A DNA stretch of 64,000 bases from Utricularia gibba (Eukaryota; Streptophyta; Magnoliopsida; Lamiales; Lentibulariaceae). Made by a program: the position numbers and the translations under genes. A model generated the notes under the pieces. The model saw only the letters and a program-made list of their open reading frames with translations. It searched no databases and had not been told where the DNA came from. Below, piece by piece: positions 21,766 through 33,850 of this stretch (positions are counted from its first letter, which is position 1; every line of letters starts with the position of its first letter). The DNA lies in contig NEEC01000012.1 in NCBI GenBank assembly GCA_002189035.1, forward strand, positions 1,550,001 through 1,614,000, in the 5' to 3' direction.

Positions 21766-24700
21766 CGTTCCGACCACATTGTCCAATGGATGGTTTGATT
21801 AGGACAGTATATTCATGAGGTGGTTCATCAAACTTATTAGAACAAACATTATCACATAAATGAAATTAAGATACTTGAGTATATACAAGATTATAAATCA
21901 ATAATAATAAATTTGATTTAATTTCTTTTAATGTAATTTATATTTATTATGTTTACAAAATATGATTCCGCAACACCACAAGCACACCCGCCTTTCTTGT
22001 TACCTTCACCTTATCTCACTCACACTAAGTAAAAATTTCAACATTAAGAGTGATCACTTTTCTAACACAGTACGAATGCAATGACCAGATTTCCAAATCA
22101 CCACGACACAATAATAGGGTTGGAGGATGCCGAGTAGATTTATGTTTGGAATTTGAAAAAATATAATAAAAACAGTTTTTATTATCAAATATGACAAAAA
22201 AAAGTTTAGAAATATTTTGATTTTATTTAAAATCATAAAAATGACTTCAGAGCATTAGTTAGTGAACTTTGGCACTTAATTGCATGCTGCAATTATTAAT
22301 TAATCAGCATCATATTCTTGCTTTATTCAACGCATGCCTCCTTTAGTCAATAATAAAATTATTTATATATTTGCAATCTTGGAAAAATCCAATATATTCC
22401 TCATTTTTAGACGACTTCACGCGGACTCCTAGGGCCTCTAGTCAATTCACCTTATGCGGACTAGTCAATGGTGGGAATTATTGGACCGTATGAATCCTCA
22501 ATGGCAATGATGAAGTCTAAATCCACATCACTGTCTATCTCAGTCAACTCAGTCACCCAAGTCAACCATGCATGGGTGACATTAATACCCGTCCTTGTGA
22601 CATTAATGCCAACTCGTGATATTAATTCATGTTTGGATCGACTTGTTGTGTTGTAGCTTGTGTATTTCGCACTGCGAGAAGTTAAACTCATCTTTGTGTA
22701 GTTTTTTTTTTCTTTTTGTCTGAACACGAAGGATATATTATTGGGTCAAAAATAGCATAATTTCTATGTTTCTCCAGCCATAGCACTGTAGCTATCAGCT
22801 GCTTTTACTTCAGGGTGTACGGATCTAATTTGTTTTTCAATGTAGAGTTCACAAGGTTATTTCAGCTAACTCTGTGCTTTCTTAACTCTTTTTTTTTCGG
22901 GGTATGTGTTCTTTCTTGGATTAGCTGAAGAGAAGTATGCAGCAGCTTTTAATTAATTTCTACTAACATATATAAATAATATAATATAATTATTTTTAAC
23001 TTTTAAAATATAAATGATTATATTTTTAAAATTTATTCAATGTTCAATACATTTATAAGGAATAAATTTATTTTGTACAAAAAAATAAAAATATTTATTG
23101 ATCATTTAGTATAATCTAAGGAATAATGGATGAGCTGAAAAATTACACTCGTGATTAGTTTTTATTTAGTAACATACCTTTATTTCATATTTCATTTGCA
23201 AATTAGTTATCTTAGATTATTTTATTTCTAAATTACCTTATCTTTTCAGTTTTTAAAATATTTTATTATACATATAATTTAAAGATTGTTTTTAAATATA
23301 ATAAGATATTTCTATTCTAACATATTTTCATTAACAAAGAAAATCGATTTTCCTTTATTAATAATTTTCTATTTAATATATCTATTATATATGAAACATA
23401 TAAAATTAAATATTTTTAAAAAATTCGAAATAAAAAAAATTTTTAATTTTTTTTTATTTACAATGGAATTTGATTATTTTTTTAAAATGAATAAATAAAA
23501 TCTAAAAAATTATATACAACATATTTAAAAACTAAATCATTTCACTTAATTTGTAAATTTTACTTCATAACAAAAATGATTATTATTATTGGTGATTAAA
23601 AATATATAACATATTTACAAATATCCACAATCGTTATTATCATTTATAATTTATAATTTTCATATAATAAATTAAATTTTAATGAACATAAGCATAAGTG
23701 CTTATAAAGAAAAAAAAGATTCATTATAAAATTTAAATATTTCGAGTTATAATATGATAAATAAAATATATTATCAATTTTGATTTAACACGTGATTTTA
23801 ATTATTTTTCATAATCAAAATTAAATATGAATAAATTATGTTTTACTTCAATTTTAAGTAAAAAATAGATAATTTGATATAACAATAAGTTATAATCATA
23901 AATAAATTAAAATAATGAAAAGAAAATTAATTCGAATATGAAACATGATTTTAACATAAAGTATAAATGATGTAATACGAATAATAGTATTCAAAAGATC
24001 AAAATTAATATCTAGTTTTTTAAAAAAAACAACAACAATCAATATATATAGCGTTCAATAATACATTTATAAATTTGGCAATGTGGATCAATCTCATCAA
24101 TTGGCTTTTGACCGAACTGGAATTCGCTACGTAACTTCCTACATCATTCGCATCTATAACATCCTGAAAGAACAAATAGAAGACATTGTAGGGCACATGC
24201 AAATTGTATGTATATTCAGTGCAATCCCATGATATAGGAAATATTGCATTGTTAACCTACAAAAATTGTATTAGAGAGATTTATAGAAAAAAATCAAGAA
24301 TAAAGAAAATTAATAAATAATTTAAAATTAGTAATCGAGTTTAAAATCGATTTATATGGAAAGTAATCCACTAGCAATGTGTTGGTAGAGTTGTATTTGA
24401 CTTCAAATACTTCATTCTCCCAAATAGAAAGTTTTTAAGTTCATGGTATCAAATGCGTTGTCGATCCACCTCTCGAAATTGATTATACAATTGGTTTAAT
24501 ACCATAAAAAAACCAAATTGTCCTTAGATATTATCTCCAAGAATGTATGCTACCAATGGTTTGAATATATTACTGTCATAAAAAATACAAAATAAATCAA
24601 TTTACTTTTATAATACAATATTTGAAAACAACTAATATTCTTTTTGATGACCATATTTTTACATCAAAATTTACCTACACCACTCTAAAAAAGATTAAAA

Positions 24701-25615
24701 TATGGTCGTAAATACATTGAAAACAAAAATGATTAATCTTAGATGTAATTTAAAAAAATGAAATAAGTAAATATATTAACATTCTCATCCTTTAATTATA
24801 ATAGGAGGCGTAAGACCTCGTGTATTTTTATAATATATGAAATCAGCTAAGTTGTACAATCAACCTTCCAACTCATTCTTCGCATTTAAGAACTGTACTA
24901 GTCAATCTTTCTATCTCTAATTGTACCTTCAATAACTCTAATTGTAATCTTTGTAGTTACATATAAAATAGAAAATATGAGAAAAAAATATGTAATTTGT
25001 ATAAATCATTTAAAAATAAGTAACATATCATCTTGGGTAAGGCATCAACATGTGATAAAAATGAAGTATCCTAAGACTACGTAATGTCTCGTGACACATT
25101 TTAAACATTTGAATTTCCAAAGATTATTGTCGTCGAGATACACTACTTTTAGTACCATACCAAATACGTCTAGTATTTCAAATACCCATAAATGGTGGCT
25201 TAACTATTGACCATTTCAATTGTCTACTCTAAACCCTAAACTAATCAAGGAAACTTTTTATATTTCATCTAACTAATTGATAATTTCATAAAAATAAATA
25301 TGGTAAATTTAACTAATAAAAATCAATAAAAATATAAAAAATTAACCAAAATTTTTAAAAAAATACTATAATCAATTAAAACATACCTTCAATAATTCTG
25401 ATCGAATCCAGGTCTTCAATTATTCCTTTAGGGATTTTAATTGATGGTATTATTTATATGAAACTCATCCACCATACATCATAAGTGTTAAGTGTCATTT
25501 TCTAGTTATTTATTAAATATTGTTATTTATTAATCTAGTGTTAAGTTATCCAATTTAAGATGTATATTAATAAATATTATATTTCCTTAGAAAACTCATA
25601 TTTTTCTATTTTGTA
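21765..25615. other. AT-rich, gene-poor region
   Basis: No credible genes. 22980-23105 is the inverted partner of 29150-29285. Near 22560-22625 the phrase TGACATTAAT recurs three times. At 24445 the string ATGGTATCAAATGC resembles an initiator-tRNA-Met primer site, but no LTR was defined around it. Confidence 0.5.
22980..23105. repeat. Dispersed AT-rich repeat, copy 1
   Basis: It matches the reverse complement of 29150-29285, including TTTTAAAATATAAAT, ATTCAATGTTCA and ATACATTTATAAG. No coding content. Type unknown. Confidence 0.6.
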
Positions 25616-25619
25616 TATA

Positions 25620-26230
25620 TTTTTTGTCTTTTTTTGTGCACTTTGAGTGAGACATGTTAGGAGACTGTCGTAGAGTGTTGCAGTAGGTCAAATTCTGGCT
25701 TTTCATGCCTTGTACGCGACTTAGAATAACTGTGGACGGAAGACTGACACTGGTTAAGGCCCCTGACTTACGGCATGTCAGAGTTTGCAGAAATGATTGG
25801 GCTCTAACTTGCACGCATAGGAAAGTTGGTAACGCATGCAAGACAGAAGGAATGATGGGAAGAGGATCATAAAGAGTTAATGTACGTGGAGAGTGATATA
25901 AAAGCAACTTGAAGCACTTATCTTGAGACTTTTGATCTTTAGACTATGGACATCTTTCTTTTGAGTTCTTCCTCTCCCATAAGAGAGGAAGAACACTTAG
26001 TTTTCAATTTTGTTTTGTATTCATGGTACTTTGTTGCTAAAATCCTTTAGTTTCTAGAAAGTAGATGAAGTTTCCTTCTATGCCCTGAGCAATACACTCG
26101 GTTCTTTGCTGAATTAATTTTGGATTTCGCATATATCTACGCATCTTGTTGTAGTTTTTCTATAACGACTCCTAATCAAGGTTCGTGAGTAGCAGGCCAC
26201 TCCTTCGACCTCCCTAGTAGCGCGTCATTG
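25620..26230 (+). mobile_element. Possible retrotransposon LTR or leader
   Basis: A GC-richer island in AT-rich DNA. It has a TATA-like box GATATAAAAGCAAC at about 25897, followed by a transcribed-looking leader (TTTGATCTTTAGACTATGG) and a later GC-rich stretch ending near 26230. The layout fits an LTR with U3/R/U5, but no second copy, target duplication or pol gene is in the window. Confidence 0.3.
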
Positions 26231-26239
26231 GCAATAGTT

Positions 26240-28235
26240 GGGCACATGTGCGCAATTTGGTTTTGAAGACAATCGATGGCAATCCTCTTGTCTTCTTGAT
26301 TGTCCAAGAGGGGAATCACATGAGGCTATTCTCGTGCCTCCTTGTCAATCAGAGTGTAAAGGAGAGTAGGCTATTCCTTGTTCCTATAACCAACTATTTG
26401 GAAGAAATTAGTGAAAATCGAGTCAATGACATACAAAGAATAGGAAATGGAATCTCATTCCCAGGAATTACATTCCACAAATCTCTTTTACAAAACCGTG
26501 ACATTTTGTAGAAATTTCTTACAAAACACTTTTCACAAAAAACAATTTCTTGAGATTGATAGTCATACTACGCTTTCTTGTATTTTACGTTTTAAATATT
26601 TAAAATTTGTTGAGGAAACGACACGCACGATAAATACTTGTAATCCTTCCATAATAATAGAAAAATCTTACTTGCACGTGATAGAAAATCTGTTCGAATT
26701 TGTAACTCACTTGCAAATGATTGGATTGAAGAATACACTTAATGAACATGGAAATCCATCTAATTAAAAAATATAGGCAAAGTCCAATATGTTTGCAATT
26801 GATGATGATATCACATATGTCAATAGAAGCTTCAATTTTCGTAACATTTTTACTACAAAAGGATGAATCGTAAATCATAGATCACATAGAAAATGTTCAG
26901 TGTTAACAGCAAATCCATTATTTTCGATTCTTTCAGGAGCTAAATCTATGATTTGTTGACCATCAATTTTATCCACTTTAACATAGTGTTCCGGAACACA
27001 GTAACAGATACGAATCTTCTCCGCAATGTTCATATGAAATTCCATATCAACTAAATTATAAAAAAATTCAGACATTGTTTTAAATGAAAAAAAAAGAATT
27101 CATTCCATGCAATTCAAATACACAATGAAATGTTTGGAAGTAATATGTAAAAAATAATTGAAAAAAAAATTATTTCCAAACATTCCATCATATGCTAATA
27201 GTGTTTGGAACGCACTACAAACATGTGATGCAATGTTTGGAAATAATATGTAAAACCAAATGAGAAAATATTTCGAGACACTACTAGCATGCGATGCAAT
27301 GCCAGAAAATAATATTTCATGTTCTTCTGAAAATTCTGGTCGTCCTCTACTACTCTTGACCCTGACTTGTAGACTGCCGCCATGACAGTGTACTCATTAC
27401 CCCCTACAACCTGGTGACTTACACGAAATCCAAATTTCTTCCTTGACTTTCGGGTTGTTGCTAGACTCCAAAATCGGGTTAGCCCACTAATCCTTTGATT
27501 TAGCCCACTAATATACCAAAAATCATATTTTCTCTAATTAAATAAAAATACTTTAAAATATAAAATTAACACTTAAACATAATTAAAAATTTATGATTTT
27601 TCATATCCTAAAACATGAAAATCTGTGTGTTTTCAAGAATCCATTTGTGATGCAATAAAAAATTATTGTGTGATATCTTACAGGTTCCTTTAAATAATCA
27701 CAAAAATTCAAAACTTTTTTTGGTATTTAAGAAAATGAAAATTCTTTACCTATAAATTAGAAAAATTACTTAGTATGAGAGAAAAACATAAAATTCTAAT
27801 ATCTTAATTATTCAATTACTTTATTAAAATAAATAGAATGATATGTGTAGAGTTAAGAGACAGTCAATTATATAATTAAATAATGGATGTTGGTGTAGTG
27901 TTAATATCATTGAAAATCCATTTATGTTATATCAATAAAAAATGGTATATAATATATTACTAATTTTACTTTCAAAAAATTACATAATATGAAAGAAAAT
28001 CATAAAATTATATTTATATAAATATAAATATGTATATATACATAATCTCAAATTTAATTAAAATAATATTAAACAAATATTAAAAAACAATGTATAATTT
28101 TTGAATTAAGGTTTTTTGTATAATTTTAATATTAAAAAACAAATATTAAAAAAGTAACAAATATATTTTTTGATTATATTTTTAATTAATTTAATTTTTT
28201 AAAAAATATATATAATCTGTAATAAAAAAGATATG
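26240..28235. other. AT-rich region with short direct repeats
   Basis: AATGTTTGGAARTAATATGTAAAA occurs near 27125 and again near 27230. A minus-strand frame at 26875-27075 (66 residues) has no known family and is listed only as open sequence. No gene was recognised. Confidence 0.45.
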
Positions 28236-28239
28236 AACC

Positions 28240-28937
28240 TATAACCATGTAGTTTATAAAATAATCCAAGTTCAATTAAACTACAAATAATCATTAAACA
28301 AGTATTATTCAATTAAGCTTCATGCTGGCACGCAGCACGGAGTTACCATGTGGTGGTGAGGGATGCTAGGCAGTGAGAGAGCGTAGGTGTGTGATGGACG
28401 AGAGGCTAGAGGCTGATTATTTTGGGGCATGGCTAGCATGTTTTGGGGTTATGCTTGATGTTACTAGTTTGCACAAACATTTTGTGGTTTTCGGCCATGT
28501 CCATGATATGTGATTACCTCTTTATTGTTGAAACTTACTTACCTTTATGTTGCTAAATGATTGAGATTGGCTGTCTAGTAATCCAACCCCTAGATGCATA
28601 GGGCAACCGAGGGTAGGATCCGACTAGGGTTTGGACGGGATAAGAATAACCAATGCCGTTGCACATATAAAAAGGAACCTGTTTGCTCCATAGATATTAT
28701 TTGGATAGATTGTATATATATATTTTTAAATATATAATATCAATCGATCTTTAGATGTTATTTAGATTGAATGTATATTTTTTAGTTTAAATTTATATTA
28801 TCAATCTATTCTTATGTATTATTTGAATTGTATATGTATGTATATAATTTAAATTTATATTTTGTATTATTTAATTGTTTTGAATATTTTGAATCGATTA
28901 ATTATTTGTTCTATATTTTACTTATTATATTAGAATT
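28240..28937. repeat. Dispersed repeat, copy 2 (inverted relative to 17.9-18.3 kb)
   Basis: This is the reverse complement of 17884-18270 with about 240 bp extra at 28440-28680. It contains GGTGAGGGATGCTAGGCAGT and the ~60-bp tandem units with ATCGATCTTTAGATG. Its type is unknown. Confidence 0.8.
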
Positions 28938-29149
28938 AAACTGTAATTCATGATAATATAAAATTTTGTACGCTGTAATAAAATTAAATACTAATACACA
29001 AAATCCCATATAGCTATTAGATTAATTATTAAATCAAAAGAAGATCTCTAAGATTAATTTTATCAAACAAGATTTTAGTTAATTAAATTCATAAATACAC
29101 TTATTTATTTAATAAGTATAATAAATGAATATTATTTCTTAGATTCTAC

Positions 29150-29285
29150 TAAATAATAAATAAATATTTTTTGTATAAAATAAATTTATTTCTTATAAAT
29201 GTAATGAACATTGAGTAAATGTTAAAAATACAATAATTTATATTTTAAAACTTAAAATTATCTACATTTTATTGGTTATATATGT
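29150..29285. repeat. Dispersed AT-rich repeat, copy 2
   Basis: This is the inverted partner of 22980-23105. Confidence 0.6.
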
Positions 29286-29479
29286 AACTAGAAATTTTTA
29301 TAAAAAAAAACACATGAATTGTATTTATTGAATTTAGAATTTAATATATAATGATTAATATTTAATAAATTAAAAGAGATGGTTAGTTTTCAAATAGGTA
29401 AAAGAGAGTATGGTTACTTTCCCAAAAAACCCTTCAATCAGGCCTTTTGTTGGGGGTGTGGTGTGTCACTATTTTGAGC

Positions 29480-29833
29480 GTTTTTACCTAAATAGGACTT
29501 CTGATTGTATGAGACTCCGATGGGTGTGGAATTGACAATAGAGGAGAGGAAATAAGTCTTAGTGGGCTATAAGAATGTAGTTGGATCTCAAAGAGCTTCC
29601 TAGAGAATAATGTCATCCATTGAGCTCAAGGAAGAATCTAGAGGAAATGTGTAGCACGCTAAACAAATCAAAGAGTATTGATATGAGAGTCCTATACTAA
29701 CTTGAGGTTAGATTCTGAAATTGTAGCCTTGAATTTGGGGTTAACTGTTGTTTTTCTTATTGGTTTGATTCTGAATTCAAGACTCAGTAATAATAGGAAG
29801 AAGGTGCCTATTCTGTCAAAGGAAGCTTATGAG
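29480..29833 (+). pseudogene. 14-3-3 pseudogene, left half
   Basis: The sequence matches the intact 14-3-3 gene at 51.0-52.6 kb (opposite strand), including introns, so it is a DNA-level duplicate and not a retrocopy. It covers intron 1 (GGACTTCTGAT), part of exon 2 ([18 protein letters not shown], RASxRIMSSIE, KEESRGN), intron 2 (GAGAGTCCTATACTAA) and part of exon 3 (EFKTxNxRK...KEAYE). Internal stops (TAA in EER-K, TAG in RAS and before HAKQIKEY) and three deletions make it non-functional. It ends at CTTATGAG, where the hAT element begins, and resumes at 43784. Confidence 0.92.
29826..29833. repeat. 8-bp target site duplication, left
   Basis: CTTATGAG immediately before the hAT left end; the identical octamer follows the right end at 43784-43791. 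The empty site exists once in the intact 14-3-3 gene, at 51543-51550 (minus strand). Confidence 0.95.
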
Positions 29834-30300
29834 TAGAGTTGGGCACGCGTCCAATTCGGCAGGTCATGAGTTGAACCTGTCGAGTAAAAAATGAATTATC
29901 TTACTCGGCGGGTACGGGTTGATAGGTTGGATAGACAGACCTATCTTGAGTCTCAAGTTGACACGGGTTGGTATTTTTTAATAAAATTTAATAATATTAG
30001 ATATGTTTATTGAAACTCTATCACTTTAATGAAAACATACACTTTTCATCCACAATAACACACATTGCACCTCGCTGCTCGACACACTGCAATCGTCGCG
30101 ATAATGTCCTAGAATGGTTGAAGACGCAAGTTGGCAAGGAGTTGAGAAAATATTTGTGAGGTGGTTTTTTAGATTTTGAAGCAGCGGTACACACACCTGA
30201 GACAATGTGGACATCGATTAAGTTGAGGATGTGGTTCATAATATAGATAGGTTCTTCCTATAAGCTAAACAGTTAATGCTCAAATTGGACATGTAAAAAC

Positions 30301-31645
30301 TTGGACTTAAAGTGGCAGCCAGTATGGCATGCATTCTTCACTGGGTCGTCAGTGAAGGACAGTAGCAAGAAAAAGGATACACTTTCTGACCGGCAGTCTG
30401 GAAAGCAGGTTCAGAAGCTTTTGAAGAGCTGGACATTATGGAATGTAAAACAAGACGCGCACCTGACCCTTATCTTCTACCAGAAACAACTGCAAGAAGT
30501 GATCAAGAAAAACTGAACATCCATCAGATTAAATTCTCAAAATTAAGATTGTAGCATCGAACACTGTCGAGTAAAAGGGGAGTACAAGCAAGAAAAAGCC
30601 ATATTTCTGCACACAGAAAACATGAACCATTTCAGAAGCCATTATGCCAAAAGAATGGAAAACCGATTGACCATTTTGAAAGTGACTATGAAAGTTCCTC
30701 TGTGATTCTTAATACTTCGGATGATAAACTGCAAAATAAGATCAGAATCCATAAACTCAGGCAAGACTCGAATATGATGTCCTGTCATTATAAAAAGATT
30801 CAGAATTTCGACGCCTTCATGGCCATTTCCCGTGATAATCAAAACATCTATGAAACTAGACCAGGAAAATCAAGGCATTGCCAATAAAGACAAGGTACAG
30901 ATCATCAAAAGGACTGTGGCATTCATTTGGACAACCTCTCTCAGAAGAAGATGAGATCCAAGATCTATCCAAAAAGCTTTTAATTCAACGAAGAATCAAG
31001 CAAGAAGATGGATCTAAAATCGCCACCAATGAAAAAAAACCCAGTTAAGAAGCTTCACAAAAGCATCTTTTTCTCTTTCCCAAACTTCTTTCTTCGCAGA
31101 GAAACGACCCCGAAACCAACAATAAAGAGTCAGAAGGACAAAAGTGTAGTAGCATCAGAGCTGGCAGCAAATGGGACTAGAGATAAAAAAGAGAAATTTC
31201 AGTAGGACAACATCAGGGTCAGTGGTTCAGTGCATCCAATTCATTAAACCATATACGTGGTTTGGTGGGTTTTTTTTACTCCCACAACCTTTTTCAGTTC
31301 ACGTTCACTACTCCTTCACAACATCCACAAAGGGAAGAGAAGGGAATATCCGTTGAAGGTAGAAAGACTCGATCCGGGCGTTACATTGGTAATGGTGGGG
31401 GCAACTCCCACACAAGCTGCTTTTTTCTCCTTTATTGTCCTCTTTTCAGTTACAAGATGTTTCATTTCAATCTCATCAAGATCACAGTTTGTGCAAAACA
31501 TCAATGATTCGAATCATTACGCTCTTAAAGCTACAAATTTTGAAACTTTCTCCTCCATGAAATTCCCAAACCAACCTACCATTTTCTTTGGAGGTTCCAA
31601 CTCTGTAATCCAATTGGTCAGAATAGATGCCACAAAGGAATAATT
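30301..31645 (+). other. Unidentified cargo region with several open stretches
   Basis: Base composition is clearly less AT-rich and more codon-like than the flanks. Successive plus-strand stretches read like one decayed or intron-containing gene: WQPVWHAFFTGSSVKDSSKK at 30307, CKTRRAPDPYLLPETT at about 30438 in another frame, HFESDYESSSVILNTSDDK at 30672, MKKNPVKKLHKSIFFSFPNF at 31028. They are Lys/Ser-rich. I do not recognise the family. It could be a further captured gene fragment. Confidence 0.35.
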
Positions 31646-31649
31646 TTTT

Positions 31650-33050
31650 TAAAAAAGGCAACTACAACGAAATGACAGACTACGGTCAGAAAACATTAAA
31701 ATATAATCACATAAGCATAGCATCATATTCAATAAAATTAAATATGAGTAGATGGAAGTTGATAGTTGTGATGAAGATCTTCCAGGTAGGTAGATGTTAC
31801 TTTAGAAAGGGAATAGAAAATTGACACAAGGATCAATTCACCAAACTCAGACGTGTATATGCATTTGGTACTTTAAAAACCTTTAAATAAATTATATTAT
31901 ATGGAACGGATCCAAGAACTCACCTTTTGACAGACATTTCACCCTAAAAAAATTAAAGTGTGTTCTAAGAATGAAAAATAAAAATCAAATGAAAATTCGT
32001 ATTTTGTCATTTAAAGAAATAGAAATTGTATTTTTTTTAGAAATAAAATTTAATTAGTTTTTGAAAAATCATTAATTTCTATTTTTTATAATGAGAAATA
32101 ATAAGAAATAAGAAATGTTTCTGAATGTATGTTCTTATTAGAGTAAAAATTAATTATTTTTTATAACAAAACTAATTTTAAAATACATTTTTATAACTTA
32201 TATTGTCAGAAAAACATTTTAAAAACAATTTTATTACTAAAATAATAACTTCAAATCACCTTCTTGAATTTTTAATTTTTCAATTTTCAATTATTTTTAA
32301 AAAATATAGAAATTTACTTTCTATTTTCCTAAAAATACTTCTTGAAATGTATTTTTCAAAATAGAATCAAATAGAACCTATTTTATTCAATAGTTGATAG
32401 TTAGTCTTGAAGAATGATTTATTTGGAATAAATATTTGGTAAAAAGTTTTATTGTAAACATATAAAAAAAATTAATTTTAAATAATATCACGTGAATGGA
32501 AAAACATAAGATTATTTTATTTCAGACCTTAAATATAATTTAAAAATACAATACATGCATAAATATAAAAACTTTAACATAATTAAATTCGTCTATCAAA
32601 TATATTTAAAATCTAAATCTATAAATTTTATTTTTATTTTAAATTATGTAACTTAACTTTTAAATAAACTAAAAAAGGTGCCTTTAATATTTGATGTGCA
32701 TAGATGATGTATGAAATATGAGATGTTACACCTACCGCATTATTACAATTGATTTTGGTACCAGGCTCAATTCAATATATTGGCTCTGTATTGAGATTAT
32801 TATTAAAAATATACTTGAGAATAATGGAAAAAAAAGCCGAAAAAATCAATAATTGAACCAATCCGAAATTATTTCGCTTTTTTTTCGGTAGATTCTGCTA
32901 TTTGGTTAAATTGAATGATTTTAAATTTTTAATAAAATAGAATATTAATAGAAAATGATTTTTTTTAAAAAAAATACATTAAATTTCAGTTTTCAATTAT
33001 ATTACTTTTATAAGGCGTAATTGGAAAGAGCAAATCAGCCTTCTTAGTGA
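31650..33050. other. AT-rich spacer inside the hAT element
   Basis: No coding sequence was seen. Confidence 0.5.
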
Positions 33051-33054
33051 TGTG

Positions 33055-33130
33055 GGTTTTTCATGGGCCAAAGCGCAATTTAAGTTTCACGGCCCACGGT
33101 TACTTCGCCACCGTCGTGTTTTTTCGACTC
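33055..33130 (+). promoter_or_regulatory. Site II-like promoter elements upstream of RRP43
   Basis: TGGGCC at 33065 and GGCCCA at 33090, about 30 bp apart, match the plant Site II element TGGGCY common in promoters of growth and RNA-processing genes. They lie some 750 bp before the coding start, which fits the presence of a long 5' leader intron ending at the CAG near 33858. The copy therefore carries its own promoter. Confidence 0.5.
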
Positions 33131-33850
33131 CGGCGCCGTCCTCACTGCTATCGCAGCGAAGCGAAGTGGAAGTCTTGGGGATTAGTAGTCACTTTTAAGT
33201 TGCCGAGCGGCCGACATTCATAGATTGAATTGGAGAAGTTTTCAATCAAAGTCGTTGGGATCAAGCGGAGGTGGCGACGCGACCGGTGGTTTTAGGATTT
33301 TCTTGGGAGAGTGGCTCGTGAGAAACGTTTTTTAGGAGAGTTGACGACTTCAGAAACTTTTCTTACTAGGTACATCAGCTCGAACTGCTGGGTTTGATGT
33401 CGATGGTTTTGTGGATGTTGGTGTAGCTAGTGTTAGGGTGAAAAAGCTTTCTCCTTGGATTTTTTTTAGATATGGGTTTTGGCTGGGAATTGTCTGGTTG
33501 TGCTGCTCATAGTCAGTTAACGAAGTTCAGTGTGATTGTGTTTTTCCCTTTGTAACTTGTTATTTTTGTGTCTCGGGTATTGATGGACATTCATATACTC
33601 ATCGAACTCGCATTTCGTGGGTTGATGATGCATCTATCAATTTGTAATCTTTTTTGATGGCTTGCGCCTATGTAAAGCCCCGCTGGCATATGTAGTCATT
33701 ATCTGATTCTGCTAGGTTTTCCCAAGATTTGTAGTTCACACGAAATTTCTTTTGTAAGCATCAGAAAATGCTGCTATCCTGTAATTTTTTTTTATTTCCG
33801 TTCTGCAAAAAGGATCAAATGAAAGGCAGTTCCTATAAGATACAATTTGA

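Noticed and set aside
23280-23500. 70-residue Phe/Lys-rich frame
   Set aside because: Typical chance frame in AT-rich sequence.
26875-27075. 66-residue minus-strand frame MSEFFYNLVDMEFHMNIAEK...
   Set aside because: No family match, stops on both sides, in AT-rich repeat DNA; not supported as a gene.
17884-29285. One large inverted duplication linking 17.9-23.1 kb with 28.2-29.3 kb
   Set aside because: The order of the two matched pairs is not mirrored, and the sequence between them does not match.
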